DNA of 64,000 nucleotides from Pristionchus mayeri (lineage: Eukaryota > Nematoda > Chromadorea > Rhabditida > Neodiplogasteridae). Shown piece by piece: positions 22,050 through 33,576 of the stretch (position 1 is the stretch's first letter; every line of letters starts with the position of its first letter). The stretch lies in contig BTRK01000004.1 of NCBI GenBank assembly GCA_036245805.1, positions 21,142,001-21,206,000 on the forward strand, read 5' to 3'. The notes beneath the pieces are model-generated. The model was not told where the DNA came from and ran no database searches. It saw only the letters and a program-made list of their open reading frames with translations. The translations under genes were made by a program, and so were the position numbers.

Positions 22050-25000
22050 ATGGCAGATAACCCCTCTTCCTCCTCGATCCCCCTCCTACCAGACAGAGTG
22101 AGTGCACCTTCTACTAACACTCATGCACTCTCACGATTCCTTTCTCTCCCTTCGTACGAGATCTGCCCTTCTCAGGATGCCCCTCCACCCTATGAAGGAG
22201 AAGTCATCGAAGAGGGGAAGAAGGAGGAGAAGGAAGGGGAGAAGAAGGAGGAGAAGGAAGGGGAGAAGAAGAATGTGGACTCCTTCCTTCGTCTCTCCTG
22301 GTATTGTGCCCGTATTCTCTTCCTCTCTGAGTTCATCCTCTTTGGATCAGCGGGCAACATGGTCTATCTCGTCTACGCAGGTCAGAGTTCTCCTTCCCTT
22401 ATCTCCATCTTCATCAATTACGAACAGTGTGAAGGAACGAGCAATCGAATGATCACGAAAACAGTTTAGTTATTTCCGTTTCTCGTAGTCTTTATTGGCA
22501 CACTCCGGGCTGGAACCTCCTTACTTTCGTTTCCGTCTCGCAGGAGAAAAGTGACCAAAGAGCAGAGAAATGAAAGGGGAATGAGAGAGGAGACTAAGGA
22601 GAAGCAGGTGCGTAGCCATGGAAGAGAGAAACAGGGGAAGGAAGAGGGAAGGAGGGTAGAGGGGAGAGGGGAGAGAGAGGGGGGGGGGGGAGGCGAAAGA
22701 GTGCATTCACTGATGGCTATAGTTGGTACAAGTGGGATTAGAATGGACTGAGACACGATTATGATTGGGAAGGGAGAAGTTCCCTCTCAGGTGGAAGAGA
22801 GAGGGAAAGAAGTGAGAAGTGCATTGGTGTTGACACGAAGAAACAGAGAAAGGTGGAGGAGAAAAAGCAACGTGCGACCATACTTTTTTGCATGTCGAGA
22901 GAAAGTGTTTGCATGTTGATAATGACCATCTGGACAATAGTCGAGAAGAATCAAACAGTTGTACTTCAGGAGCTGCTCCGAAGTCAGTTGGATGTGTGGG
23001 AGACGGGTTCAATATCACGGATATCTGTAAACTTCCGATCGAAGAAAGGGCAAATCTCACGTGTACTCTCCAGCCATTCTATGAATTTCGTTCTCTCAAT
23101 GTCGAGGTTTGACACTTTTTTCCACAGTGAAAATTTGTACTTTTCCATGTTTCGATGATTTGTATCACATTGTGCGACGGGGAAATGTAATTCAACTAGT
23201 CTTGTAGTTTGAATTTTAGTGCCAAATCTGTTGGTTCCAGTTCGAATATTACTGCGAGGAAACGGCTAAAGTGAAGGGGACGGTCTCCTTCCAAATGGCT
23301 GGAGTTCTCTTCGGTGCTCTTTTCTGGGGATTTTTCGCAGATGCGAAGGGACGAAGACTGGTGAGACTACCGTATCATTCCTTTCTGGTGTGCTGGTGGT
23401 GCTGCGACTGCATCTCGACGGTCGACGTCTTGCAGGCGCTCATCATCTGCTTCACAGCGACGATGATCCTCTCGGTGGTGAACTCAGCCGTGACGTCACT
23501 CGTGATGTTCAACGTCATCCGAACAATCCACGCATTCTTCAATGGAGGAGCACTCATGTAGGGACTTCCTTTCCCTCCAAAGTTCAATGATCTTGGGAAA
23601 GATCGGATTGAGTGCGACTAGAGACGGGCAACAGATGGAAGAAAGCCATGTTTACACAGCTACTGCTAACAATCCCCGTTCAACGACCCAATCGAATGAC
23701 GGCCTTGCAAAATGCAACGCAAAATAGAGAATGGAAGGTGTAAATGGACTCTTTGAGTGTGTACGGAGTGTACAAGATGGAGCATCTTCCCCGCAAGCAT
23801 CGATTCCTCGTCTCATCCCTTATCGCCTGGTCAGTTCTCAGTTGTTTGCATTGCCAAAGGGGAGGGGAGAGAGACAAATCCAGGGGAATGAGGGGACAGA
23901 TATCATATTCGTTCCCTATCATTCAGGTCTCCCAACTACATCCTCATCACAATCCTGGCATGGCTCTCTCAAAACTGGCGCACCTTCCAACTCGTCATCG
24001 TTGCCTTCTGTCTGCCTGCATTCCCCGCTTTCTAGTACGTACCACTACTCGATTAGAGGTATTGAAATGCGATTATTGAAAATGAAAGGGTCAATCTAAG
24101 TACGTCATAGCTAAAGTGCACGCCTCGAGAGAGAGAGGGAGAGAGATGAAAAAATCTCAGCTTGACGGAAGATATTAGTCACTAGGGAGATCGCCAAGGG
24201 ATTTCCTCGACAAGTGGCAATTACCAGTAACTGCTGACAAACGGAAATTTCGAAAAAATTCGGCATGCTACAAAAAATTATGTTGGTAAGCACGGAACAA
24301 AAAAAGGCAATCGGTAAGTTACTTCCCGCACATCCCTGCTAGTCACGTAGAAGTTCTTCGCCTTCCTCTCAAGTGCACCTTTTCTAGGTCCTTTAGGAGA
24401 ATTTCAAACAAAATTTAATTTTACGAACATCTTTATTTCAGTTTCGTATACGAGTCTCCCCGTTGGCTCATCCAGAGAGGACGAATCGATGAGGCGAGAG
24501 AAGTACTGGAGAAGATGCAGGTGAACCCTTGATATTCATTTTCCATCGAAGATGACATCTACAGGAGATCGACGGCGTCTCTCAGACGAAGAGAGAAGAC
24601 ATGCAGAAGATGATCGATGAGGAACACGAGGTGAGGGCACGTGCTGAAAGAGTATCTCGAGGATGAATCGTTAAACCACTAATGAGATATCCAGTGATGA
24701 TTCATGTAGTAGACACTTGTAAATCTCTCCCTTGACTCATCTCAGAAGGTGCTTGCACGTGAGAGAAAGGCGAAGAACTACAACGTCACTCATCTCTTCC
24801 GTCACACTGAGATGGCCATTGCCACGATGACTCTCTCTCTTGGAGTGTATGTTACCTTTCTGAGGGACCCTCACGAGACAGAATCATCTTCTCTCGCAAT
24901 TACAATCTTCGACGATTTCGTTGCAGGCTGGTCACCTCCATGATTGGATACGGCTTGATGTTCAATCTGGAAACCCTCTCTGGTTCTCTCTTCCTCAATT

Positions 25001-25937
25001 CCATCTATCTCGGTCTCATCCGATGGGCACTCAACATCACTACCGGAGTACGATCTCACATCTTCGTTGCACTTTGTTGTTAACAATATCACTCTTGGTA
25101 GATCATCGATTTCAACGTCGTCTGGGCGGGTCGCAAGTTGTTCCACACCATCGGACAGGGAGTCGTCGCCCTTGGACTGATGATGCTGGCATGGACTCAC
25201 TACGAGGGTTAGTACGATAGAGATCCCCTTTCCGATTTCGATTTCTGGTGCAGCAATTAGTGTCTAGAAGCTAAGGCGTAGCAATCGAAGATAATATCTG
25301 AAAGAGCTAGAGATGGCTACGCTTTGAACGCGCCATACTATGAAAATGAAACTACGGTACCATAATTTGAGGAAAGAGCGAGGCAATGGCTGAGGTGGCT
25401 CGTGTCTCCACTCTGATCTCTGCAGCCTTCGTCTCTCAGGTGAGTCCCCCCCCTCCCCCCCCCCCCTCTCCCCCCAATCTCTCCCCTTCGCAGACCTTCA
25501 TCTCGAAGGGAATGCTTGCCATGGAGTACTTCCCTACCGTAGTCCGTAACTCTGCCATGTCCTTCAAGACGACCTTCTCGAGAGTCGGAGCAGTAATAGC
25601 TCCTCAGATATTCTTGGTCAGCGGAAGAATACTGTAATGCAGTTCAGAAAACGAGAAAGAGAACTTGCAATTATCAGTTGAAGCAAGATCGCACACTCAG
25701 CTATTTGAAAGCTACAGAACGCGTGACTCGAAGGCTATAATTTGCTCTTTCCTTCAGTTGCCGATCCCCTGGGTACCGTATGCTCTTCTGGCTGGTCTCG
25801 CCCTGGCTGATACCGTAGCCTTCCTTGTGTTCGTCCCTGAAACGAAGGGACGACCTCTCCCAGAGACATTGCCAGAGAAGAAGAAGAAGAAGGATCTTTC
25901 TCCAGAGGACATCAAACCATCCTTACAGAAAGAATAA
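22050..25937 (+). CDS. SLC22-like major facilitator (organic cation/anion transporter type)
   Basis: A 12-TM plasma-membrane transporter of the SLC22 type, assembled from about 14 exons. The first exon (22050-22380) has a charged Lys/Glu-rich cytoplasmic N-terminus with a PPPYEGE motif and TM1 (ARILFLSEFILFGSAGNMVY). A cysteine-containing extracellular loop follows (SVGCVGDGFNITDICKLP, about 22969-23105). Then come the MFS signature GFFADAKGRR (23239-23359), a TM segment ending FNVIRTIHAFFNGG, the SLC22 signature YESPRWLIQRGR (24442-24519), an intracellular loop, MEYFPTVVRNSAMSFKTTFS, and the terminal signature FVPETKGRPLPET with a Lys-rich tail ending at 25937. These three signatures are diagnostic of SLC22-like MFS proteins. 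Substrate cannot be told. The exon near 23757-23828 (GVYKMEHLPRKHRF) and the gaps around it are the least certain. Confidence 0.85.
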
Positions 25938-26255
25938 GTCCCAATCTCACTGCACTCATATCTCTTCCTCCGAACCGTGATTCTCCTCGCCCGGTACATA
26001 ATCTCATTGCTGTACAGTTGTCAATTGTGCATGATAAACCATATTCATTGTATTCTCGAGGGATTCGAATGGCGAAAGAAATGACGAGAAGGCCTAATAA
26101 TGACAAAAAGAGGAATGGAGCTGATTCAGTGCCTAGGCAAATGAGAAAATGAAGAACAGAAAGTAGTGAGGAACTGAGCATGATAAGGAAGACGGATAGA
26201 CATTGTTGATATCACAGATTGAATGGCACGATATGAACGGATGAGAGTTATCCTT

Positions 26256-26980
26256 TCATCTCCTTTCTCTTCCTTGGAAGGTAGGGGCAGACATGGTTCC
26301 ATCTCCTCTTCCCGGATACTCAGGAACAGCAGGCAGCTCATCTCGATAGGGAGGAGGTTCCGCAGTCTCAGCCCCTCCTCTCGAGGGTGGAACCGATGAG
26401 TATCCGGGAGGGGCTCGAGTATGGGATGGGGGTCGGGTTCTCACTGCTCTTCCTGGTCCACTAGGAGGTCGGAAGCGGGGATCAGTTCCATCGGCAGTGA
26501 GAATTCCATTGGAGACGACGTAAATGACTGGCCCGGGGGAGGGAGAATGAGGAAGGGGCGAAGAGGGAGAGAAGCGACGATCATTCGTCAGACGACGAAT
26601 TCCATGAGCACCACTGCAATTGAGAAGATATCCTGAGTTGATGAAAGAAGCTATTTTGATATCCAACTATTTTTGGAATCTCACGTGCAGCGACGTAATC
26701 AACATCCCATTCAATGTGAGCTCTCAGCTAAAACTTTCGAATGTCTCACTTGTAGTTGGGAGGAGGTTGGACGATGATTGGATGGAGAGTGGAGAGGTAA
26801 TGTTGTGGGTACAGGATCGAATCAAGGGCAGTCGAGGGAGTGGGAGGGGAATCAGGACAGGCGTTGAGATAGTAGCTGAGATCGAGTGCATCTAGCTGTG
26901 TTCCCTCCCTTCGATGACAACCCTCGTTCTCAGTTTCGTACTGAGGACAACAGCAACAGAAGAAGGACTCGAAACACTTG
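26256..26980 (-). CDS. Unrecognised Cys-rich and Pro-rich protein with PY-like tail (5' end unresolved)
   Basis: Minus-strand exons that join in phase. One contains CFESFFCCCCPQYETENEGC, a cysteine cluster that could be palmitoylated. It is followed by ALDLSYYLNACPDSPPTP and IVQPPPNYK, a short exon HIEWDVDYVAA, and a last exon of about 120 codons rich in Pro and Arg with RPPSHTRAPPGYSS, AEPPPYRDELPAVPEYPG and the stop at 26256. PPPY and PPGY are WW-domain-type ligands, common on cytoplasmic tails of small membrane adaptors. I saw no transmembrane segment; the upstream exon, perhaps in 27000-27300, was not resolved. Function unknown. Confidence 0.5.
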
Positions 26981-28203
26981 ATCTGAAGGAGAAGATTATC
27001 GATTGGAGAGATCAGAAAGACCTACCAGATCCCAATCACTCATCAGCTGACGAAGTAGTAGTGAGTATATCGATATCTAGAAAGGTCAGGAGTAAGTGTA
27101 TTGCGTGTGATGAGTGGAGGGAGGAGTCTAATCCCCTCCGTGACCATTTCTCCCTCTCGCAGTCTTCGATAGTTCCTATGGAGACGAGAGAGCTACTGGT
27201 AATTACCCATCTCTCTGTCTCTTGCAAGTTGTGACGTGAGAGAGAAGAAATCACGCAGACGAGGAAGTTACGAGAAGGAAGGAGCAATGTCCAACCATAA
27301 TCCACACGTTGAAGAAACAATCGGAAACATATTTTATGGCAAAACCGGAAATCTATAGTTACTCTTAAGCTCGGATGTTTCCATTTTTTTCTAATATTGT
27401 ATCAAAGGCGTATAAAAATACACTTTTTCGTAGTCCTGAGACTACCTAATGCGGACGTGAGACAATAGGGAGTCCTCCTTTGTTTCTTTCTCCAAGCTGG
27501 TCCTTCCAAATTCTCATAGGAGGGACTAGCACCTATTGCTTCAAAATACAGTATTTTCATGAAGTTGAATCGATCTGTGACAGTATTCATTCAATCTTCC
27601 ATAGATAAATCACGAGTCGCGTTGTTTTACAAACCTAATTAATAAAAAAATGTATCTCATCTTCTTCTGATATTCAGCAGTCACGTTTTCTCTCGATTCA
27701 CCCTTGTTATCATCTTTTTCGCAGACTCGAATGAATCACGAGTGTTTGTTAGTGCAGATCGAGATCGAGAGATCTAATCCACACCTCAATGTTGAGTCTT
27801 CCGAAGAAAAGAAACTCGGATATTACATTTTTTTCGTGGCAAAATCATCCATAGATCTATTTATTCACTCATAGTAGTGATGAAAAGTGCTGGAAAGACT
27901 CGACCTGCACGTCCCTCATCCCTGTCTCGATATTCTTTCGGCGTGATTCCTTTCTGGTGCTAATGCTCTCAGCTCATAAACAAAACGTGTCTGACCAAGA
28001 ATTTGCTATCAGTATGTGACTCATAACTAGTCAGCTTTGCGGTCTTTCGCCTCGTCACTACCTCCTCTTCCTTTCACAACTTCCTTTTGCCTCCTCAGTC
28101 TCTTCTCTCTCTTCTCTGCCCTTGCACAATCGTTTCCTCTCTTCAGTCTCTCCCTTTCACGTGTTCTCTCATCTCGTTACCCAGCAACATCGCTTTCACA
28201 ACA
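26981..28203. other. Intergenic, no clear gene
   Basis: Short open pieces at 27036-27320 (minus) may hold upstream exons of the Cys/Pro-rich gene. From 27320 to 28203 the sequence is AT-rich, then CT-rich just upstream of the NADAR gene, and I see no coding content. The CT-rich run at 28040-28190 probably belongs to the 5' region of that gene. Confidence 0.4.
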
Positions 28204-29168
28204 ATGGCCCTCCGTATTCCCCCACTTCCGTCCCTTCCACGTCTCTGCATGTCCGCTCTCGATAATCTAGCTCTCATCGATCGTACGATTGGATATCCTA
28301 AGGAGAGAACAGCTGCCATCACCAACCTACTCCACGAGCTGGACAAGGATGGAGTTTCGGTGAGGAAAAAATCCAGTTTTCAATAACTAAGTATTGCAGC
28401 TGAAGGACGGATACGGTAGTGCTCCTAAGCCGTCGTTCGTAGCAGAGAAGGCAGCTCCTCTGGATGGGTCCACTTCAGCAAAGACTCCCTTCGGAGTGGA
28501 TCTCATCCTCTTCTACACTACAGAGTGTCCCTTCAGTAACTACCATCACGCCCCCATGACTGTCGATGGGAAGGATTTCCTCTCCAGTGAACAGTTCTTC
28601 ATGTGGGTCAAAGCAAGTGAGTGATGACTGATGGGGAAATTGGACTGATCATTTCCTTATCAGAGACATTCAAAGACGAAGAGACTGCGGAGGACATTCT
28701 GAGTGCCGGAAGTGTGAGTGAGAAGCAAAGGGATTGAGAGGAGGGATAATTACAGCCAGCGGAAGCGAGGAAATTGGGAAGAATGGTCAGGAACTTCAAG
28801 GATGAAGTGTGGAAAGAGACGAGCCTCCGAATTATGACCGTAGCCTGCTATCGGAAGGTCAGGGAGAAGAGATGAACAGACTAACCAATGGATTGCAGTT
28901 CCAACAGAATCCAGGACTCCGCAGCGCTCTTTTCTCTACAGCTGGCGCAGTTCTCGTTGAAGCTGCACCCAGGGATAGGATGTGAGAATATCGACCAGAT
29001 CATGATTGATTACAGTATTCATTTAGATGGGGAATCGGGATAGGAGCCTCGAATGTGAATGCAAAAGATCCCGCCAGATGGAGAGGATCGAACAATTTGG
29101 GAAGAATACTTACCGTAATCCGAGAGCATATGGTATCCTCGAAGGTGTATGATCACGAATTGCAATAG
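28204..29168 (+). CDS. NADAR (YbiA/DUF1768) domain protein
   Basis: A roughly 240-residue single-domain protein from six exons, starting at the ATG at 28204 and stopping at TAG 29166-29168. The NADAR core is complete: ECPFSNYHHAPMTVDGKDF, SSEQFFMWVKA, ILSAGSPAEARKLGR, ETSLRIMTVACYRKFQQNPG, VEAAPRDRIWGIGIGA and WRGSNNLGRILTVIRE. Bacterial and plant members act as N-glycosidases on riboflavin-pathway intermediates, and the family was predicted to work on NAD/ADP-ribose-type substrates; the exact activity here is inference. The first exon encodes an amphipathic N-terminal region without an obvious secretion signal. Five short introns show it is a resident eukaryotic gene, not contamination. Confidence 0.88.
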
Positions 29169-29332
29169 CCCTTTGTTCAACGAACCCCCTCGATCTCTCA
29201 TAACTTCATTGCGTGTCTTCTCTTGTGATTTGATAAACAGCTTTTCAACAATGGAGATACGGAGAAGAAGTTGAATGACTCCTCCGTATTCACAAGAATC
29301 CTCCTCATTCGAAGTATATTCCATCTCTTGCC

Positions 29333-30499
29333 ATGTTGCCTATTCCTCTCGAGTTTTCAATAGTCTTCTTCCTCGAATTACTCGGATGCTCTCTTTATCT
29401 CGTGTTCCTGTATCTCCTCTATAATGGCAAGGAAGTCTTCCTCCATTCTCCCTTCTTCCACTTGTTCTATTCCACTGGTGAGCACAACAAAAGAGATTTC
29501 AAATTCCGACTGCTGCTGCAGGAGTAGCAGGGGTCGGGGTTGTGTCGACGTACTGGTTGATCAGTTTCATGTCATATCTCCCTGTCCGGGAAGACAGCCA
29601 GCTCCTCCTATACGTTGCACAAGTACATTTTTGGCATTCCAGTAAGTACACTGCGAATAATTCAGATTTCCAACGGAAGTGCAACATTTGCGTACACCTG
29701 CGGTAAATTGCTAATAGTATTGAACCGATTGGCCGTTCTCGGAAATATCAAGACCGCTATCAATGTATTACGTTTCCAAAGCAATCAATCTGTTATTCCT
29801 CACAGACATGGGGACCTCGGAGAACGAAATTTTTTATCTGTTGCCAGTTTGTTCTCCCTCTGACACCTCATATCTATTTCATCTTCGCCCCTGTCAACTG
29901 GGCTGATGGAGAGTACCATGAACTGGACGACATTACGGGATCGGTGAGAACTTCGAATGACTCCTTGAGACTGAGTCCCTTCAGATCTATCGGGGCATCA
30001 CAGGGGTATTCTATGCCTTCTACGCCATCTTCGGAATGGCATTGAATGTGGTTGCAATCTACAGATTGCATCGACTCGTTCGGGGGAAAGTGAGAGGGAG
30101 AGGACTAGGAAGACTTCCCTCCTCTCTTCAGACTCTCTCTTCTCTTTCCTTCTATAGACAACAGCGATCACTTGTCATCTACACACTCACATCCACTGCT
30201 TCCCACGTCATATTCGCCCTCCACCAATTCGCCTGGTCATATTCATTCATCCTCGGAGATCGGGAGATCCTCACCATTGCCAGGAGTGTGGTGAGTGAGA
30301 AAGGAGAAGATCTAACCATTCAAATTCCTTGGAGCGAAAGTACATCTACGACCTGACTACATTCGCTGATCCCATTGTGCTACTCTGTCTTTCTACTCAA
30401 GTTCGATCTGCACTCTACAGAAGGGCATTGAGAAGAAACACAGTGCAGTCTAATGTTAGCCAATTCAGCCTCTCTGTAAACCCCTCAAGAAACGAATGA
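29333..30499 (+). CDS. Nematode serpentine (7TM) chemoreceptor-like protein
   Basis: A seven-helix receptor of the nematode Srg/Srv-like kind. From the ATG at 29333: TM1 (FSIVFFLELLGCSLYLVFLY), a second helix in the exon starting VAGVGVVSTYWLISFM, TM3 in NGSATFAYTCGKLLIVLNR, TM4 in LPLTPHIYFIFAPVNW, TM5 in YAFYAIFGMALNVVAIYRLH, TM6 in ASHVIFALHQFAWSYSFIL and TM7 with ADPIVLLCLSTQVRSALYRR. The tail ends SVNPSRNE with TGA at 30497-30499. The Asn-Arg after TM3 and the Pro in TM7 fit the superfamily. The exon boundary near 29630-29660 is ambiguous, and I cannot assign the subfamily firmly. It probably acts in sensory neuron membranes. Confidence 0.75.
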
Positions 30500-30512
30500 G
30501 CCAATATGTCCA

Positions 30513-30527
30513 AATAAATAATTTATT
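30513..30527. terminator. Back-to-back polyadenylation signals of two converging genes
   Basis: AATAAA at 30513-30518 on the plus strand lies 14 bases past the chemoreceptor stop. Its mirror, TTTATT at 30522-30527, gives AATAAA on the minus strand, about 190 bases past the BET1-like stop. The two convergent genes may therefore end transcription in the same short palindromic stretch. Confidence 0.55.
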
Positions 30528-30716
30528 CATCCTCAATCACATTTTAAAATGGAAAGCTATGCGCAATTCTTCTAGTAATATTTACAATTTTCACATGCTA
30601 GAACCGAGCTAGGACGGATATTTCAATAATAGAAAGGGATACCCGTAGAGAAATCGGGAATCGCGATTAGGAAAGTACCTTAGAATAGAGTAAATAGAAG
30701 GAATCAAGAGGGATGT

Positions 30717-33576
30717 TCATCGCATTAGTGAGTAGATGATGAAGAAGACCAAGAGGGCGAAGAGAATCAAGTAGCATTGAAGACGACTTCCTGTAAAACG
30801 TACTCATTATTGCTACTATTAAATATCCGTTGCGAGCATAAAATACATATTTTCCGAAGACTCACTGGTTCATTATTAGCTGTATCTTAACTTGTAACTT
30901 TTTAAGTTAATGAGTACGTTTCTTCAGATTGAGAGTTGGCATACATTTACCACACGTATCACGAGCCAGTGGATGTGTGCGGGAACATTTTTAAAAAAGT
31001 TGTGCTAGATTTAACTCATATTATAGTGGTAGAACACCCTAGGCATCAGATTTCGAAAAATTTTGGTCATTGGTCCCAGAGCCGTCAATTAGGAATTCTC
31101 CGGTTTTGCACCTGGCTACACTGTATTTCAGCTCCCAGATGAGCTAGAATGATGGCATTGGGCTTAAAATTCGCGGAAAATTATTTCCGGAAACTTTTAT
31201 GTTGACAACTTTCTTGCGTGACCATTATTAACGATGTTATCTGCGAAAAACCAGATTCTAGATCAATTAAATAATGTTTTCACCTCAAAGATAAGAGATA
31301 CTACAGATTTTTATTGTTGAATATAGTAGTAGAAGTCAATATGTATAGATTAAAATTAGGAAAGAAGCAATCATCCTACCCCCTTTTGATGAAAATTTTG
31401 GTCAAATGTGAGATATTGCTGAATCTCAACGTTATTTTCGATAAATTGACTTACACACCGAATCTAAAATAAAGCAATTTGTAATTCCAGACATCATTCA
31501 TCCATGTAAGTTAGATGGCAGTGAAAGAGTGTGGAATCAGCGTGTTCGAAAAAATCGGTTTTCGAAACCTCGATTTTTCTCAAGTTTGAGCATTATATTC
31601 TTTCCAAATATAAGAACACGCCAATCATCTCCCTATAGAAATTAAACTATTTACCGGTATGAGTAAGACAATCGAGGAATGGTAGGTTCCTATGCTTTCC
31701 AAAGTCGAAATTTCGTGGCTCAGAAACGCAAGATTGATATAATAAAATATTGTTAAATTCGATTTTAACTAAAAGATTTATAAAATGTTGTCGGATTTCA
31801 ACATGTAAATTCATAGTAAATCATATTTGTTCTAATAACACTCATAAAATGTTAAAATTTCACATGCTGATTTTCTTTGAATTTTAAGTACTTATAAATC
31901 TTTGATTTTCCACAAATGGATCTATTCCTCATTTAAAAAGCCAATTTTCATTGAACACACCGTAATATGATTTTCCATCGCCATATTTACTATGCGTGCG
32001 CACGAATCTTGATAAAATCGAATTTAACAATATTTTATTATATCAATCTTACGTTTCTGAGCCCCGAAATTTCGACTTTGGAAAGCATAGGAACCTACCA
32101 TTCCGCGATTATCTTACACATACCGGTAAATAGTTTAATTTCTATAGGGAGATATATCGTTAAGTCAATTTATCGAAAATAACGTTGAGATTCAGCAATA
32201 TCTCACATTTGACCAAAATTTTCATCAAAAGGGGGTAGGATGATTGCTTCTTTCCTAATTTTAATCTATACATATTGACTTCTACTACTATATTCAACAA
32301 TAAAAATCTGTAGTATCTCTCATCTTTGAGGTGAAAACATTATTTAATTGATCTAGAATCTGGTTTTTCGCAGATAACATCGTCAATAATGGTCAAGCAA
32401 GAAAGTTGTCAACGTAAAAGTTTCTGGAAATAATTTTCCGCAAATTTTGAGCCCAATGCCAGCCTTCTACCTCATCTGGGAGCTGAAATACAGCGTAGCC
32501 GGGTGCAAAACCGGAGAATTCCTAATTGACGGCTCTGAGACCAATGACCCTAATTTTTCGAAATATTATGCCTAGAGTATTCTACCACTATAATATGAGT
32601 CAAATCTAGCACAATTTTTTTAAAATGTTCCCGGGGTAGTCGCTTTTCATCCACTGACTCGTGATACGTGTGTTACATTCCAAGCCGACAGTATGTATTC
32701 AAGTGTAGACGAATGTAAGAATACCTCCAGCTCTCGAGACGATTCCTAATTTGTTCATAGTCGCCGCGAGTAGTGACCTTCCGGAATCGAAGTCGGTGTC
32801 CATCTGAGGCATAACATTATGCTTTAGAAAATGTAATTTTAAAAATGAGGACATGTATAACTAACTCTGGTGTGCCACTCCAAGTGGCGCCCAAGCTTGG
32901 TCGCCACTTGGGCGCCCTCTCTCTCCTTATTACACGCTCTCTCGTATTTCTGACCGAATCCCAAGTTGGGATCAAGTTGGGGCCACCTTGAAACTTTACT
33001 GAAAATACACTTGGGGTGACACACCAGAGAAAGGTTTCCAAAGGTTACCAGCACTAAGGCTTCCTCTTAGAAATAATATTTGAACTGAAAACAAGTTTCT
33101 GCATGCGCGCATATGCGAGCATACCGCTAGTAATTCCAAATATTAACACGAGGACTTCAAAAATTTATTTTAATCTATAATTTACCACAAATATCAATCA
33201 ATATTGAATTAACCTCGTTGAGAAGTCTATTCTGCTCCCGTACGTCATTTCCGATTGTAATAGAGATCTATAAAATACTTATTATATACAAACAGTAATG
33301 TTGAACAGACGAATGAGCGCATATACCAGTATCCTCGTCCGATCGGTTTAACTGTTCTATACGAAAGTTGAAAATTAGCAGAAAGACTCACATTCTTGAG
33401 GGCGGAGACCTTGTTGGCGAGGTCGCCGACCATGTTGTCATTGTGCCGCTCCAGATAACTAGTGTCATCTTGGGGAACACCTGAACGAAGGAGAGTTAAC
33501 AACAAGTAAAAACCATAACCAACCCTAATATAACGAAAAACAAATAGTTAGCACCTTTCATACCACGATATGCCAT
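30717..33576 (-). CDS. BET1: BET1-like Qc-SNARE (ER-Golgi traffic)
   Basis: A small tail-anchored SNARE of about 105 residues, close to the usual BET1 length, from five exons whose phases all fit. Exon 1 (33576-33555) starts MAYRGMKG. Exon 2 gives DDTSYLERHNDNMVGDLANK and VSALKN. Exon 3 gives ISITIGNDVREQNRLLNE, exon 4 MDTDFDSGRSLLAATMNKLG, and exon 5 the C-terminal anchor QCYLILFALLVFFIIYSLMR, with the stop at 30717. The central heptad-repeat region matches the BET1 SNARE motif, including the layer-zero Gln in REQNRLL. In other eukaryotes BET1 pairs with syntaxin-5, GOSR/membrin and SEC22 in ER-to-Golgi vesicle fusion. The last intron (about 30790-32724) is almost 2 kb, nearly all of it foldback element 3, while other genes here have introns near 50 bases. 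Splicing must cross a very strong potential hairpin. Confidence 0.93.
30940..32685. mobile_element. Foldback element 3 (about 1.75 kb palindrome) inside the last BET1-like intron
   Basis: Two arms of roughly 800 bases, centred near 31812, are near-perfect reverse complements; for example CACACGTATCACGAGCCAGT near 30951 recurs as complement near 32660. The outermost 15-20 bases match poorly, so the exact ends and any target duplication are uncertain. The element is AT-rich and encodes nothing recognisable. It fills the intron between the exons for IVSRAG and GSRLQC of the SNARE gene. Confidence 0.8.
32865..33029. repeat. Small MITE-like inverted repeat in a BET1-like intron
   Basis: A 165-base unit with imperfect 22-base terminal inverted repeats: CTCTGGTGTGCCACTCCAAG at the left and, complemented, CTCTGGTGTGTCACCCCAAG at the right. 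It lies in the intron between the third and fourth exons. The left half also has an internal hairpin around CCAAGTGGCGCCCAAGCTTG. Family unknown. Confidence 0.5.
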
